From: Lepraria neglecta
Taxonomy: Eukaryota; Ascomycota; Lecanoromycetes; Lecanorales; Stereocaulaceae
DNA length: 64,000 nucleotides
Direction: 5' to 3'
Assembly: GCA_033220425.1 (NCBI GenBank)
Contig: CM065653.1
Location: forward strand, 1-64,000
Below the pieces are notes generated by a model. The model ran no database searches, was not told where the DNA came from, and was given only the letters and a program-made list of their open reading frames with translations. The translations under genes and the position numbers were made by a program. Positions 26,150 through 36,458 of this stretch are shown piece after piece (position 1 is the stretch's first letter; the number at the start of each line of letters is the position of its first letter).

Positions 26150-27270
26150 GTACTATCTCGGCCGCGGTAATATAGTCAAGGATATAGTAAGCTGTACTAG
26201 TATAACTTAGTAGTAGATCTCTAAGATAAAGCGGAACCTGGATAAGTAGAGGAGTATTATCGCCCTATATATAAAGTAAGGGTGACCTCGCCTTCTTACT
26301 AATACTATAGAGAAACCCCTAACTAATTAGCTGGATAAGAAGCTATTATCTTATTTATTCGAGATAGTATACTTTCTATTTAATATATACGATAGTCTAA
26401 CTATTAGCGAGCCGACTATTTACTATATACTTATATAGTACGGTTAGTTATATAAAAAAGTAAGCCTCTTATCTATATAGAAAATAGTCTAACTTACTTA
26501 ATAACGCCTAAATAGGCTTCTTACCGAGCTTCCTAGTAAGACTAATAACAGCGGGATAAGTAGAAGGTAAAGCTATATAGCTAGACTGTATATTAGCTAG
26601 TATTTCTAGATAAGACCGTATCCTATAAGCGTACCGCTGATAGAAAATTTAGCTAGTCTCGTCTTAGTATAGAGGTAGAGGTAAATATACTATTTAAAAG
26701 ATTAAAGAGGTAGTTAGTTCTTCCTATATATACGATAGATAGATATATTACCTAGACTACTATCTATAGTTCTCTTACCGAGAGTCTATTCAACGATTTT
26801 ATATATAATAAGGTCCTTCTATTATATACTCCTATATTACTAGAAGGTCCTTACTTAGTACTCGTCCTAGATAATATAGCTATCTACTACTTATAGGAAT
26901 TAGTAGATATATACGAGGCTATAGACGTTATATTAGCTTATCTTCTACTATACTTACTAGACTATAACCCTATTAAGATATTGTTTATAATTCTTAAAGG
27001 ATAGCTAAAGAGGAATAGTTACCTAATTAATACTTATAGTCCTAAGCTAGTAGACTTCGAGAGATTTTTAAATAATACGGTAAGGGCGTAGAGCAACCTT
27101 ACTAACTATAGGGTACTATTTCAAGTAGCGGGGATATATTATAAAGGGCGGTAAATTATATATAAATAGCAGGGAGAACTATAAGTAGAATATATATATA
27201 ATAGAGTTATAAAATAATAAGTTTTATTAGTAAATAGTATATAATTATCTTATTAGCGGCGATATAACTC
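26150..27270 (+). pseudogene. Transposase relic, DD34E (IS630-Tc1/mariner, DDE_3 type)
   Basis: The catalytic core can be read on the plus strand: an FLD block near 26,600, LVLDN with the second Asp at 26,870-26,872, and DYNPI followed by the third catalytic position at 26,975-26,977. Exactly 34 residues separate the second and third sites, the classic DD34E spacing. The third site now reads AAG (Lys) where the family has GAG (Glu), a G-to-A change of RIP type. Upstream helix-turn-helix-like sequence is too eroded to assign. Frequent TAG/TAA codons close the frame, so the gene is dead. It is a plain DNA transposon gene that would have moved the element around it. Confidence 0.82.
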
Positions 27271-27856
27271 CTAGTACCCTATCTCTCATTTAAACTACTA
27301 ACTCTTAATACTCTTTATAATATTATCCTTATTAGGGGGATACTAAGTCTATAGTATATCGTTATTATTATCCTTATCCTCTATATTTTTATTTTTATTT
27401 AGTATAGAGCGCTTAGATAGTAACTATTATAACTTATCCTAAGTTGTTACTTAGGAAGTAGATACCTAGATCTAAGTAGATAGCGGCGGTAAGGATATTA
27501 TACTAATTTATATAGCTCTTAGTATAGTTACTTAAGAAGAGGTATTAGTATAATTAAATAGCTATACATTCTCCGACTACTAAGCTAAAAAAACTCGGAC
27601 CCTAATATAATAAATCGCTTAGTTATAGGATTATCCGTGTATTTAATAACTAAATACTACTAAAATTAAAATTTTTAAAACTATAGCGCAGAAACTAATA
27701 TCTATAATATTTAGTATCGGAGAATACCGTATAACGCGTAGACTTACTTAATCTTTCTTCTAATAATAGATTATCGCGATATTCGGAGTAATTCTATACT
27801 TATAGCCAATTAGAATGGCCCTATACTTCTCCCCCCTAATAGTACGCTTTTCGGCC

Positions 27857-28650
27857 TAGCGCCTTTAACTACTAAAACTTGAATTCGTACCGTAACTTCT
27901 TCGCAGTACTTCCCTACGCTATATATATTATATAATATCGAGATAATTTTATAAGTTTTGGACTTAATCATTAGCTTGCTTGCGTATCAAGAATTTTTAG
28001 AATCAGCCTATTTACGTAATAGTTATAAGTAAAAGAAGCGTTTTCGCTATGTTTTACAGGCAGCGCAAGCTTAGTTAAATACGTACCGCAACTTCTTCGC
28101 AGCAATGCCCCGCGCTATATACGCTATATAATATCGAGAGGATTTCATAAGCTTTGGACTTAATCATTAGCTTGCTTGCACATCAAGAATTTTTAGAATC
28201 AGCCCATTTGCGCAATAGTTATCACTAAAAGATACGTTTTCGCTATATTTTGCTGGTAGTGCGAGCTTAGTGGCAAATGCCAAGCATTGAGCTTGGCGCC
28301 CCCGGACCCTAGAATATCAAAAGTTGAATACGCACCGCAACTTCTTCGCAGCAATACCCTGCGCTATATACGTCATATGATATCGAGATAATCTCATAGG
28401 TTCTAGAGCCAAGTATACGCTTTCTAATACCGTCAGAATTTTCAAAATCGGTCTATTTACGCAAAACTTATAAGTAAAAGAAGCGTTTTCGCCATATTTT
28501 ACGGGTAGCGTAAGCTCAGTAGCAAATACTAAGCATTAAGCTAGGCGCCCCCGGACCCTGGAATATCAAAAGTTAAATACGTACCGCAACTTCTTCGTAG
28601 CGATACCCCGCGCTATATATATTATATAATATCAAGATAATTTTATAAGT
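27857..28650. repeat. Tandem satellite of ~200-250-bp units, right copy
   Basis: Mirror of 690-1,480. Four units share GAAGAAGTTG-type, TATATAGCG-type and GGTCCGGGGGCGCC-type segments, and the array is richer in G+C than its flanks. No open frame. Confidence 0.85.
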
Positions 28651-29339
28651 TTTGGAACCAAGTATACACTTTCTAACTAAAGATTTAGCTAAGGAAAGCT
28701 TAAAAAATATATTTTTACCTGCGGAGTTCCCTAAAGCTACCCCCGCAGCCGCCCCCGAAGCACTAATATACTAAATCCTTAATAGCTTTTGTCCTATTAG
28801 AATTAGAGCTTAGCTTTATATATATAAAATATACTATAAATAGATAGCTTTCTACATCCGCTTAAATTTCCTAAATCGAGTATAAAATAAGCGAGATATA
28901 GCCATTTTTACGGTAATCTTCTGTGAAGATTACGGGCACTTACTTATACTATTACTAAAATCTTATATATAATAAAGAATAATCGATAGAAGGATAAGAA
29001 GATGACTTATACTAATGAATAGTATACTATCGCTCTTTAAAGGCCTTATATTTACTGGCGTTTCAAGCCAAATAGTATCCTATACTAGGCTTAATAGTTA
29101 TAGTCTCCTACTACTATATATACCCTAGTTCCTTCCTTTCCAGCTGGATAGACTGAATTATTACTATCCCTTCTTCTAAAATATATCTAGTATACTTAAA
29201 AGCCTCCTTCTTTATCCTAGTAAACTTGTTTTCTATATTATAATACTAGTAGATATAGCTAGACTAATTATCGGTAGATATAGGGCTACTAGGCCTTAGA
29301 GCGTCCGCGTCTAGAAGATATAATAAAGCTTGAGATCTA

Positions 29340-30900
29340 GAAGAGGAAGCTCTATAATAAGGTAGAGGTAATAGAGGAGAAGGTATATAAGTAGATACTA
29401 GCGGTAGCGCTGGCGTTAACTAAGGCGTTAATATAGCCGGGATATCGTCGCTAATAAGCTTCCTAATAAGCTTTAGTATTACTAAGCGAACAATCCTATC
29501 TATATATTTATCCTCTATAACATTAGTAGCTATACTAACTAGGGCAGGCGTTATTAGCGGTAGGATATCCTCTTACTTCTACTTACGATCCTTACTATAG
29601 GGAGCTAAATATCTTAGCCTCGCGGTAATATAAAAATTAGGAGGAGGCGAACTTAGTATAGTAGTCCCCCGGTTAATATATTAAACCTAAATACGAATAT
29701 AAGGTATATCGAGAGTATAATAGACGCTATCCTATAGTAAATACTAACCCCTAGTACTATTTAGATAGATATAGGAGGTATATTTATAAGCTCTTATTAA
29801 TTCAAGCTCCTCGTTATTAACTAAAGCTTACTATTAAGAATTAAGCAGGTCTACTTATATTACTTTAGCCTAAGCCTACTATACCTTAATATACGACTAT
29901 ATTAGAGGTATAACCGGTAATATAGATAGTAGAATAAGTCTATTAGTAGTATAAACGAACTAGAAATCGACCGAGATCTTAAAGCTCAGGGATGTCCTCT
30001 TTTGGGGCCGGCTCTTATATCTTAATTATATCTAACTTAAGACCTTTCTCTACTAAATAGAGTCTAGCTCGCCCTCTATTAAGTTAATAGTAATAGTAGC
30101 CTTCCTATCTATATTACTAACTCTTAGTTTAGCCTTTATTATAACCGTATAATAGCTCTTTCCCTTACTATCTATATACTCTAGACCCTTTATATAAAGC
30201 TTAGTATACTAGAGTTCCTAGTCTAGGCGTTCCTCGCCTTCTATAGTATATATAGTAGAGTCTCTAAAGAGCTCGATCTTTTTAAAATAGACTAACTACT
30301 CTACTAAATATCCTACTATTTTGAATTTATCCTATATAGTAGTAGCTCGCGCTACTATATATATCTTTTCCGCTTTAGTAAGTACCTTATTATAGTATCC
30401 TTTCTCCCTAGGCGATATCTATAAGGGGCCCAGTTTACTAGATATATTCTATAAGTCTATATTAATTATATAGCGATACTTCTTATAGAAGCTCTAGTGC
30501 TCTAGGCGGCGGGCTTCCTCCTAGGTAGTAGCTATAATATCTTCTTTATTATCCTTCTAGATCTAAGTATCCTATTAACTCTAATCTATAGTAGTAATAG
30601 TAGTAGCTAATTTAGATAAGGGTACCTTCTTCTGTTTTACTAGTAGGGGCTTCTTTACCTTAGATACTTGGCTTAGATACTTAAGGGAGGGCTTAGGGCG
30701 GGCTACTAGGGGTTTCGAAGTAGCGGAGGGGGCTGTAGACGACGAAGTAGGGAGCCTAGAGAGCCTATAGCGGCAAGTGTTTATAGGCGATGGAAGGTCG
30801 CTATATAGGGGTATAGTAGAGGGCGACAGCGAGGTTTAGGCGACGGGGGACGTAGTAATTAGGGCTAGGGCTCTAAATAGTAGCTATACTAAGCTATAGA
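29340..30900 (-). other. Coding-like but unrecognised stretch inside the TIR transposon
   Basis: On the minus strand, stretches between TAG/TAA codons look protein-like (charged and aliphatic residues, with a proline/serine-rich start near 30.7-30.85 kb), but I recognise no family. It may be a second gene of the transposon, captured host sequence, or an older element. RIP has removed every long open frame. Confidence 0.3.
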
Positions 30901-30963
30901 GTCATGATTTCCTTTTTAGGAAGCTTTATAATACTTAATATAGTAGAATAATAGATACCTTTC

Positions 30964-31050
30964 AAAAAGCCGATATTATTGGATTTTTAGTATATATACA
31001 AGCTATTTACTGATATAATCGGCGCTATAATAGGTTTTTAGAAGTTACGA
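30964..31050. repeat. Right 87-bp TIR
   Basis: It runs AAAAAGCCGATATT...GAAGTTACGA, followed by TA. It has the same length as the left TIR and carries more A and T (RIP). Confidence 0.88.
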
Positions 31051-31052
31051 TA

Positions 31053-31570
31053 CTTAGATTCGGGCGATTCAGCCAAAGTTCTCGCGGGGGGTGCGCGCTT
31101 ATACAGGTTCTATAGTATAAATCTATGCGTATTCGGTAGACTTGCGCATTTACGCTGATTACGCTGATTGCGCTAACGTTTATAGCGCTTATTAGGGGGC
31201 CTGCTAAGGCCTTAGCTTTATTGATATCTAGGCGCTAGACGCGCTACTTCTAGGCGCGTTATTTAGGGCGTTGCTAAGCGCGTTGCTAGACGCGTTCCTA
31301 GTGCCCGTAGCCCTAAAACTTCAATATTTTAACGCTGCGTAGTCGAATAACTCGCGTAATATGGCACCTACGGGGCCTTGATTCAGACTGATTTATCATA
31401 TAACCCTTACGCAGGTAGCCTCCAAATTTGGGGCCCAACGGAATCGATTTAGGGCTGCCTCTTACTGCCTTATAACTGCCTTAGAGTGCCTCGGTAGCCC
31501 CTAGAGGCGCTCCTAAGCTAGCTTTCTAGTATACCCCGCTTATAGCCTCGGAGGCTACTAAGGTACCCTC
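31053..31570. other. GC-rich patch with short repeats in the RIP block
   Basis: About 0.5 kb with far more G+C than its flanks. It contains short direct repeats: ACGCTGATT twice near 31,150 and a 12-bp unit of the type GCGTTGCTARRC three times near 31,270-31,300. Some TpG/CpA survives. It may be the 5' region of the adjoining recombinase element or unrelated single-copy DNA. No gene is seen. Confidence 0.5.
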
Positions 31571-33060
31571 GAGGCAGAAATATAATTCGCAGATATAGCT
31601 ATTCTATATATTACCGCCGCTATAAGGGCTAATCTACTATAGTAATATACCTTCTTAAAAGACTAGAATAGCCTTAAACTATATCGCGCTTTCCTAAAAG
31701 ATTATATTATTAGCGTTACAGCTAGTTTTGCGCTATTAGTAGGCCGTATAGCGATTAGAGTCTATATCCTATATCAATTACAGGCCGAGAAATCAGCAGG
31801 CTATTCTCTACGCGATTTAGCTATACTCCGAGGGTCTAACTTAACGCTCTATTATAATAATAATATCTATATCTATAGACTATATAAATCCTCTATCTAT
31901 AGACTAGCTATAGCTCTACTAAGGGATATAGCTATATTTATAGCTATATATAATATCTACTTGGTACTAAAATAGATCCTAATAAGGGCTAATTAACTAG
32001 CTAATAACCTCTTACGATTCCGGTATAAGAAAGTTACTAATAGATACTTTTAGCTAGGTTATCTAGCTATATCTCCGCCGAGTCAGGGCGGGACCTACTA
32101 TAATCTTAGTATAGTTAGACTATACTAATATAAGAAGCCGTTTAACTTCTATAGTAGGGGTTAGTAATAAAAATATAAAAAACGTATACTATACTAATAT
32201 AGTTATATATTATCTACTATATACTTAGGGGGATTATACCTCCCTTCCTAGCGATAGTAAACTTATTAGCTAGTTAGATAGTAGATCTTAGTATAAAACG
32301 GGTTAAGATAAAGATAGTTAAGGCCTATTTAATAGGCGTTAGATTAGTATATATAGATATAGGCTATAGAGGCCTCGTAGTATTTTATAACTCGTAATTA
32401 GAATATATAATAGCGAGTATATAATATCTATAGGGCGAGGCTAGGATAAAGGAAAGATATCCTATTACTAAGGATCTACTCCTATAAATCCTCTCTTATT
32501 TTAATTAGTATAACGAGACTAGTTTAATATTATATATAGCCTTTTACCTTATATTTACTATATTCCTCTATATAGAAGAGTTTATCTATACTATAAATAA
32601 TTATAATAATTACGAATTTAGCTAGTAGTTCCTGACTCGTCGCTTAGTAAAGCTATATAAGAACTATCTAGAGCTTACCCTTCTAGTATTAAAAGTAGAC
32701 CCTTTTAGGCAGGGTATTACCCTTACTATTATAGCTTCCGGTAATAGAGTATATATAGTTAAGGTATTACGCTATTTATTTAAGTAGAAGACTATACTAA
32801 ATAGTCCTCTCTTCTAGCTAGGAGACTCTATATTTATAAAGGAGATCGCTATAAGTTACCTTTATTAAATACTTATATTACTTAGGGTAGAGGGCTATTA
32901 TTTAGGATACTCCTTCTATAGAGGGGCTACTACCTCTATATAAGAGGTAGGCTTTAGTAATAAAGAAATCTAGCTATTAGGGCGATAGAAGTTAGACTCC
33001 TATTATCTATATATAGTTACTTATCCTAAGTAAATACTTATAGTATTATATTAGTACTAG
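31570..33060 (+). mobile_element. Tyrosine-recombinase element relic (Crypton or DIRS-like)
   Basis: The C-terminal catalytic part of a fungal tyrosine recombinase is legible on the plus strand at about 32,440-33,010: a FLTRR segment, a DPFR-G segment, then SF-RGA-TS, LLGR and LYI segments in family order. Sequence upstream (31,570-32,400) looks coding but is not recognised. The domain occurs in Crypton DNA transposons and in DIRS/Ngaro retroelements; no reverse transcriptase is seen next to it, which slightly favours Crypton. It is broken many times and RIP-saturated. Confidence 0.65.
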
Positions 33061-33146
33061 TAGCGCTAGTACTAGCGATACTCGCTAGGAGCTACCCTAT
33101 AAAGCCTTTCTATAGAATCCTCTACAGGGGTATTATTTAGGTATTT

Positions 33147-33279
33147 TAGGAGTTTTCTAGCGCTAGGGCACCTATTATAGCCTTTCTAGACTTACTAGCC
33201 CTGGTACTAGACCGCCTAAGCATCTATTTATATATCTATTTATACTAGTATATATAGCTTTAGGAGTAAGAATACTAAT
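33147..33279. repeat. 133-bp direct repeat, copy 1
   Basis: It aligns without gaps to 33,532-33,664; the few differences I see are transitions. It lies just downstream of the tyrosine-recombinase relic. Confidence 0.85.
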
Positions 33280-33531
33280 CGCTATAGTAGGACTATAGGT
33301 TAGTATATCTTATAATCAGGCGCTGTTTTAGCTATACGCTATAACTATAGGCTATAGCGAGAGATCTATACTCCTAAGAGTACTATTTATATAAGTATCC
33401 TACTAGTAGTTAGCTCTTTAGTCGAATCTATCTCTTTTAGAGCTATAGTAGTTCTTTCCCGCCTATCTACACCTTTATATATAGCCTATATATATAGCCT
33501 ATCTATACTCCAGGTCTATACCGTATAGGTA

Positions 33532-33664
33532 TAGGAGTTTTCTAGCGCTGGGGCACCTGTTATAGCCTTTCTAGGCTTACTAGCCCTGGTGCTAGACCGC
33601 CCAAGCATCTATTTATATATCTACTTATACTAGTATATATAGCTTTAGGAGTAAGAATACTAAT
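33532..33664. repeat. 133-bp direct repeat, copy 2
   Basis: Partner of 33,147-33,279, 385 bp downstream. Between the copies is AT-rich sequence with TATAGCCTATA-like mini-repeats (~33,480-33,510). Confidence 0.85.
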
Positions 33665-33944
33665 ATAGCTTTTAGAGGTAGGTTATAACCTTATAGAATA
33701 TATAGTATAATAACTTAACTTTTTATAACTAATTAAGCTCTACTAAATATAGTTATAAGCCTAAAACCTATATCTAGGGTCTCTATAATATAAGGTCTAT
33801 TAGACTATTATTTAGCCTTACCAGTAAAGAGCTATATTATAAGATCTAAGCTTTTGCGTTATACCCTAGGCTAACTTTAATAATCCGAGTAGTAAGCGAG
33901 AATAGGTCTAAGGTAGTAATAAGTACAGTATACCAAATTTACAG

Positions 33945-34640
33945 ACCTACCTATCTACCTTTACTATATAGAATTACTCCTGTAATAGGCTCGCCTATTA
34001 AAAGCCTATATCTAGTTATAATAAATAATATACTAAGCTAAATACCGATTTTAGAAAGATCCTTTAATAGACCGATAACTATTACTCCTAGAAGAGATAT
34101 AAAAGATCTACTTATAATACTATAGAGAATATAGAATACGATAGTACCTCTAGTCGCTCGGATACTAATCTAGCTAAGATAGAGAATAGCGGTGCCTATA
34201 CTGAAAAGGAACTATATATTAAGAGGTCCGACTTTATTAGTAATAAAGTTAGGAATTACTCTACCGATAATAGCCGATATATTAATTATCGATAATAGAT
34301 ATAATAAAAGATTAATAGATATATCTATTTACTCTAAAGCGTAAAGTTAGATATAGAAGAACGTTATATAGATACCTATAAATCCGAAGAATATTCTAAG
34401 GCAGAATACAAGATATAGCGTATTCTTAAATACGGCGAATTCGAGAAAATCCCGGCGTATAGTTATAGAAGGCGTTCTTAGTTATATACTAGCTATAGGG
34501 ATTATTATAGTAGCGAGTAAGATAAAGGCTATTATACAAGTAGCCTACCTGAAGCTAATATATAGCTATAGCTAGCGGATAATACGGGCAGGAAGAGTTA
34601 TATCTTCTTAGAGGCTTATATTCTTATCTATTATCTTTTA
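33945..34640 (-). pseudogene. MFS transporter pseudogene, monocarboxylate-transporter type
   Basis: The minus strand reads like the C-terminal half of a fungal MCT/Mch-type major facilitator. Legible segments in order are DFLEFAVFKNTLYL, FFGFIGIYI-FFY, INISAIIGRVIPNF, KVGPLNIQFLFSIGTAI, GVIVIGLLKDLSKIG and IGEPIIGVIL. These cover roughly transmembrane helices 7-12. Such proteins carry monocarboxylates or related solutes across the plasma membrane. The N-terminal half is not recognisable upstream (34,640-35,300). Many TAG/TAA codons interrupt it, all in RIP-type contexts. It is a host gene inside the RIP block, either a duplicate hit by RIP or a single-copy gene hit by leakage. Confidence 0.7.
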
Positions 34641-35940
34641 TATAAGGTATATACCTAAAACCTTCTTACTTAAAATTATCCTTACTAATCTACTAAGCTT
34701 AAAGGACTAAGAGAGTTATTCTATTCTACCTTCCTAAGCCCCTTAAAAAATAGAAAGCCTAAGATATCTTAGCCTATAGGCGCCTTAGATAATTTAGACG
34801 TATATTAGTATTCTAAAGCCTAAGTATACTATTTTATCCTTCTTCTATATTTAAGTATAATAGGATATACTTGAAAGAAGTCGTCTAGCCTCCGTCTAAA
34901 TAGATTCCTAGTATATAGAGCCGGCTTCGGCGCAGCGTTCTACCCTATTATAGAAATATTTATAGTAATTAGTAATCTAGGTACTTTTATATCTACCTCT
35001 TATCGTTATAATTATTTTATTATTAGGTTCAAGTATAAGAATTAATTATAATTAGGCTCTAGGTAATCTAAATAGCTACTATTAGTAAGTATATTCTAAT
35101 AGAATATTTTAGCTGTTGTACCCTACCTTAAGTAGATATAGTAGATAAAGCTTCAGAATAGATTTAAGCCCGCCAGTATTAATATCTACGAGTAACCTTT
35201 ATATAGAAAACCTTCTACTCTTAAATCCTACTACAGCGCTACTTAGGTTTACTATAGCTTCTACTATCGTTTAATAGTAGTACTATACTTCTAATCTTTA
35301 TAGAGATACTATAGTCGGTAATATAATCCTAATAATATCCGTGCGAGGCCTAAGATTTTAGGTAGGTAGGGAGGAAAGTCGACGAGGCTATTAGTAAGTA
35401 GTATTTAGCCCTAGGAGGAATTATAGAAATAGTAATAAAGATAAGGCTAAATTACTAAGAAGGCTCTTACTGTAATTACGATCTATAAAGACTATTTCTA
35501 TAGGTATATAGAGTCGAGGGTTTCCGTCGAAGTCTCTAAGTAGCCTCGATTAGATATAAGTAGGCGTATAGCCTTCGAAAATATATTACTATTATTTCTA
35601 ATAATATAGTAGAGGATAAGCCTAATAAGCGATAAGCGGTATAGACGTTTAATAAGGTATAGATTAAGTAGATTAAACTACTCTCCTGCCGTTATTTAGA
35701 TATAGACCCGGCTAAACCCCGCCTAGTTATTCTAAATATAGAAAGTTATCCGCGCTTTACTAATATTTTGTTATACTTAATTAATATACTATCGCAGTAA
35801 TACTCTACTAGTTATTATATCTAACTATATTTAAAGATATATTAATCCGTACTTCTACCTCTAGAAGGTAATACTTAACTAATATAAACAGCTATAATAA
35901 CCTAGTTCCGACCTGCTGGCTACGACGTTTAAGACCTCTA
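34641..35940. other. RIP-eroded sequence, nothing firmly recognised
   Basis: 1.3 kb of AT-rich, CpA-depleted DNA between the MFS relic and the F-box gene. Short protein-like stretches appear on the minus strand around 35,150-35,650 but match no family I know. It may include the lost N-terminal half of the MFS gene. Confidence 0.4.
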
Positions 35941-36279
35941 ATACCTAAGATTACTACTATAGTCGGCTTTAATAATTTACCGAACGAGCTAATCCTTAAA
36001 ATTACTAATAATATCTAGCTACCTTACCTTATAGATTTCTATAGTATTAGTTATAATATCTTTATCTAGATAGAGATATATTAATAAAAATATTAACGCC
36101 TGAAACGCGAGTTTGCCTATCCTATTAGTACTAGCTATATTAGATCTACCGCGAAACTTCTTAAGGGTATTACTCTCGAGCCTAAGATAGCTCTCTATAT
36201 CCAAGAATAGAAATTAGACTATTATCGTTTTAAATAGGGTATCTAGGATAACTATAAACCCGAATACGTTAAATATTCC

Positions 36280-36458
36280 TATCGCTATAGTATAAGCGTT
36301 ATAATATATTAATAAGATCTATAAATATAAATAGCCTAAGGAGCTAGAATCTATAGAATAAGGCTCCTAATATATATAATAGAGTATTAAATAGTAGAAG
36401 ACGCTAGAATATTAATAAAGAAATAGTAATAAAGGAAAATAGCTAATAGTATATAATA
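36280..36458 (-). repeat. Copia LTR, left copy (179 bp)
   Basis: Same length as 39,549-39,727. It has about twenty more RIP-type transitions than the right copy. Confidence 0.88.

Larger units (their letters stand above)
21248..29337. repeat. Right arm of large inverted repeat (palindrome)
   Basis: Partner of 1-8,089 in inverted orientation, separated from it by 13.2 kb (8,090-21,247). Symmetry stops at 21,248 on the inner side, inside Gypsy sequence. On the outer side the arm runs at least to 29,337, where its partner meets the window start. The transposon in this arm continues to 31,050, so the real outer end of the palindrome is not known from this window. Confidence 0.93.
25886..31050 (+). 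mobile_element. Tc1/mariner-type TIR transposon, complete to both ends (5.2 kb)
   Basis: It is bounded by inverted repeats of equal length (87 bp: 25,886-25,972 and 30,964-31,050), which differ only by transitions. TA dinucleotides flank both outer ends (25,884-25,885 and 31,051-31,052), the target duplication used by Tc1/mariner elements. Inside are the transposase relic (26,150-27,270, plus), the tandem satellite (27,857-28,650), and a minus-strand coding-like stretch (29,340-30,900). Five kilobases is long for this superfamily, so the satellite and second stretch may be cargo or later insertions. All parts are RIP-damaged. Confidence 0.83.

Noticed and set aside
36019-36204. 61-codon minus-strand frame
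   Set aside because: It is the shadow of the F-box reading frame on the opposite strand, where RIP-made stops of the plus strand do not fall in frame.
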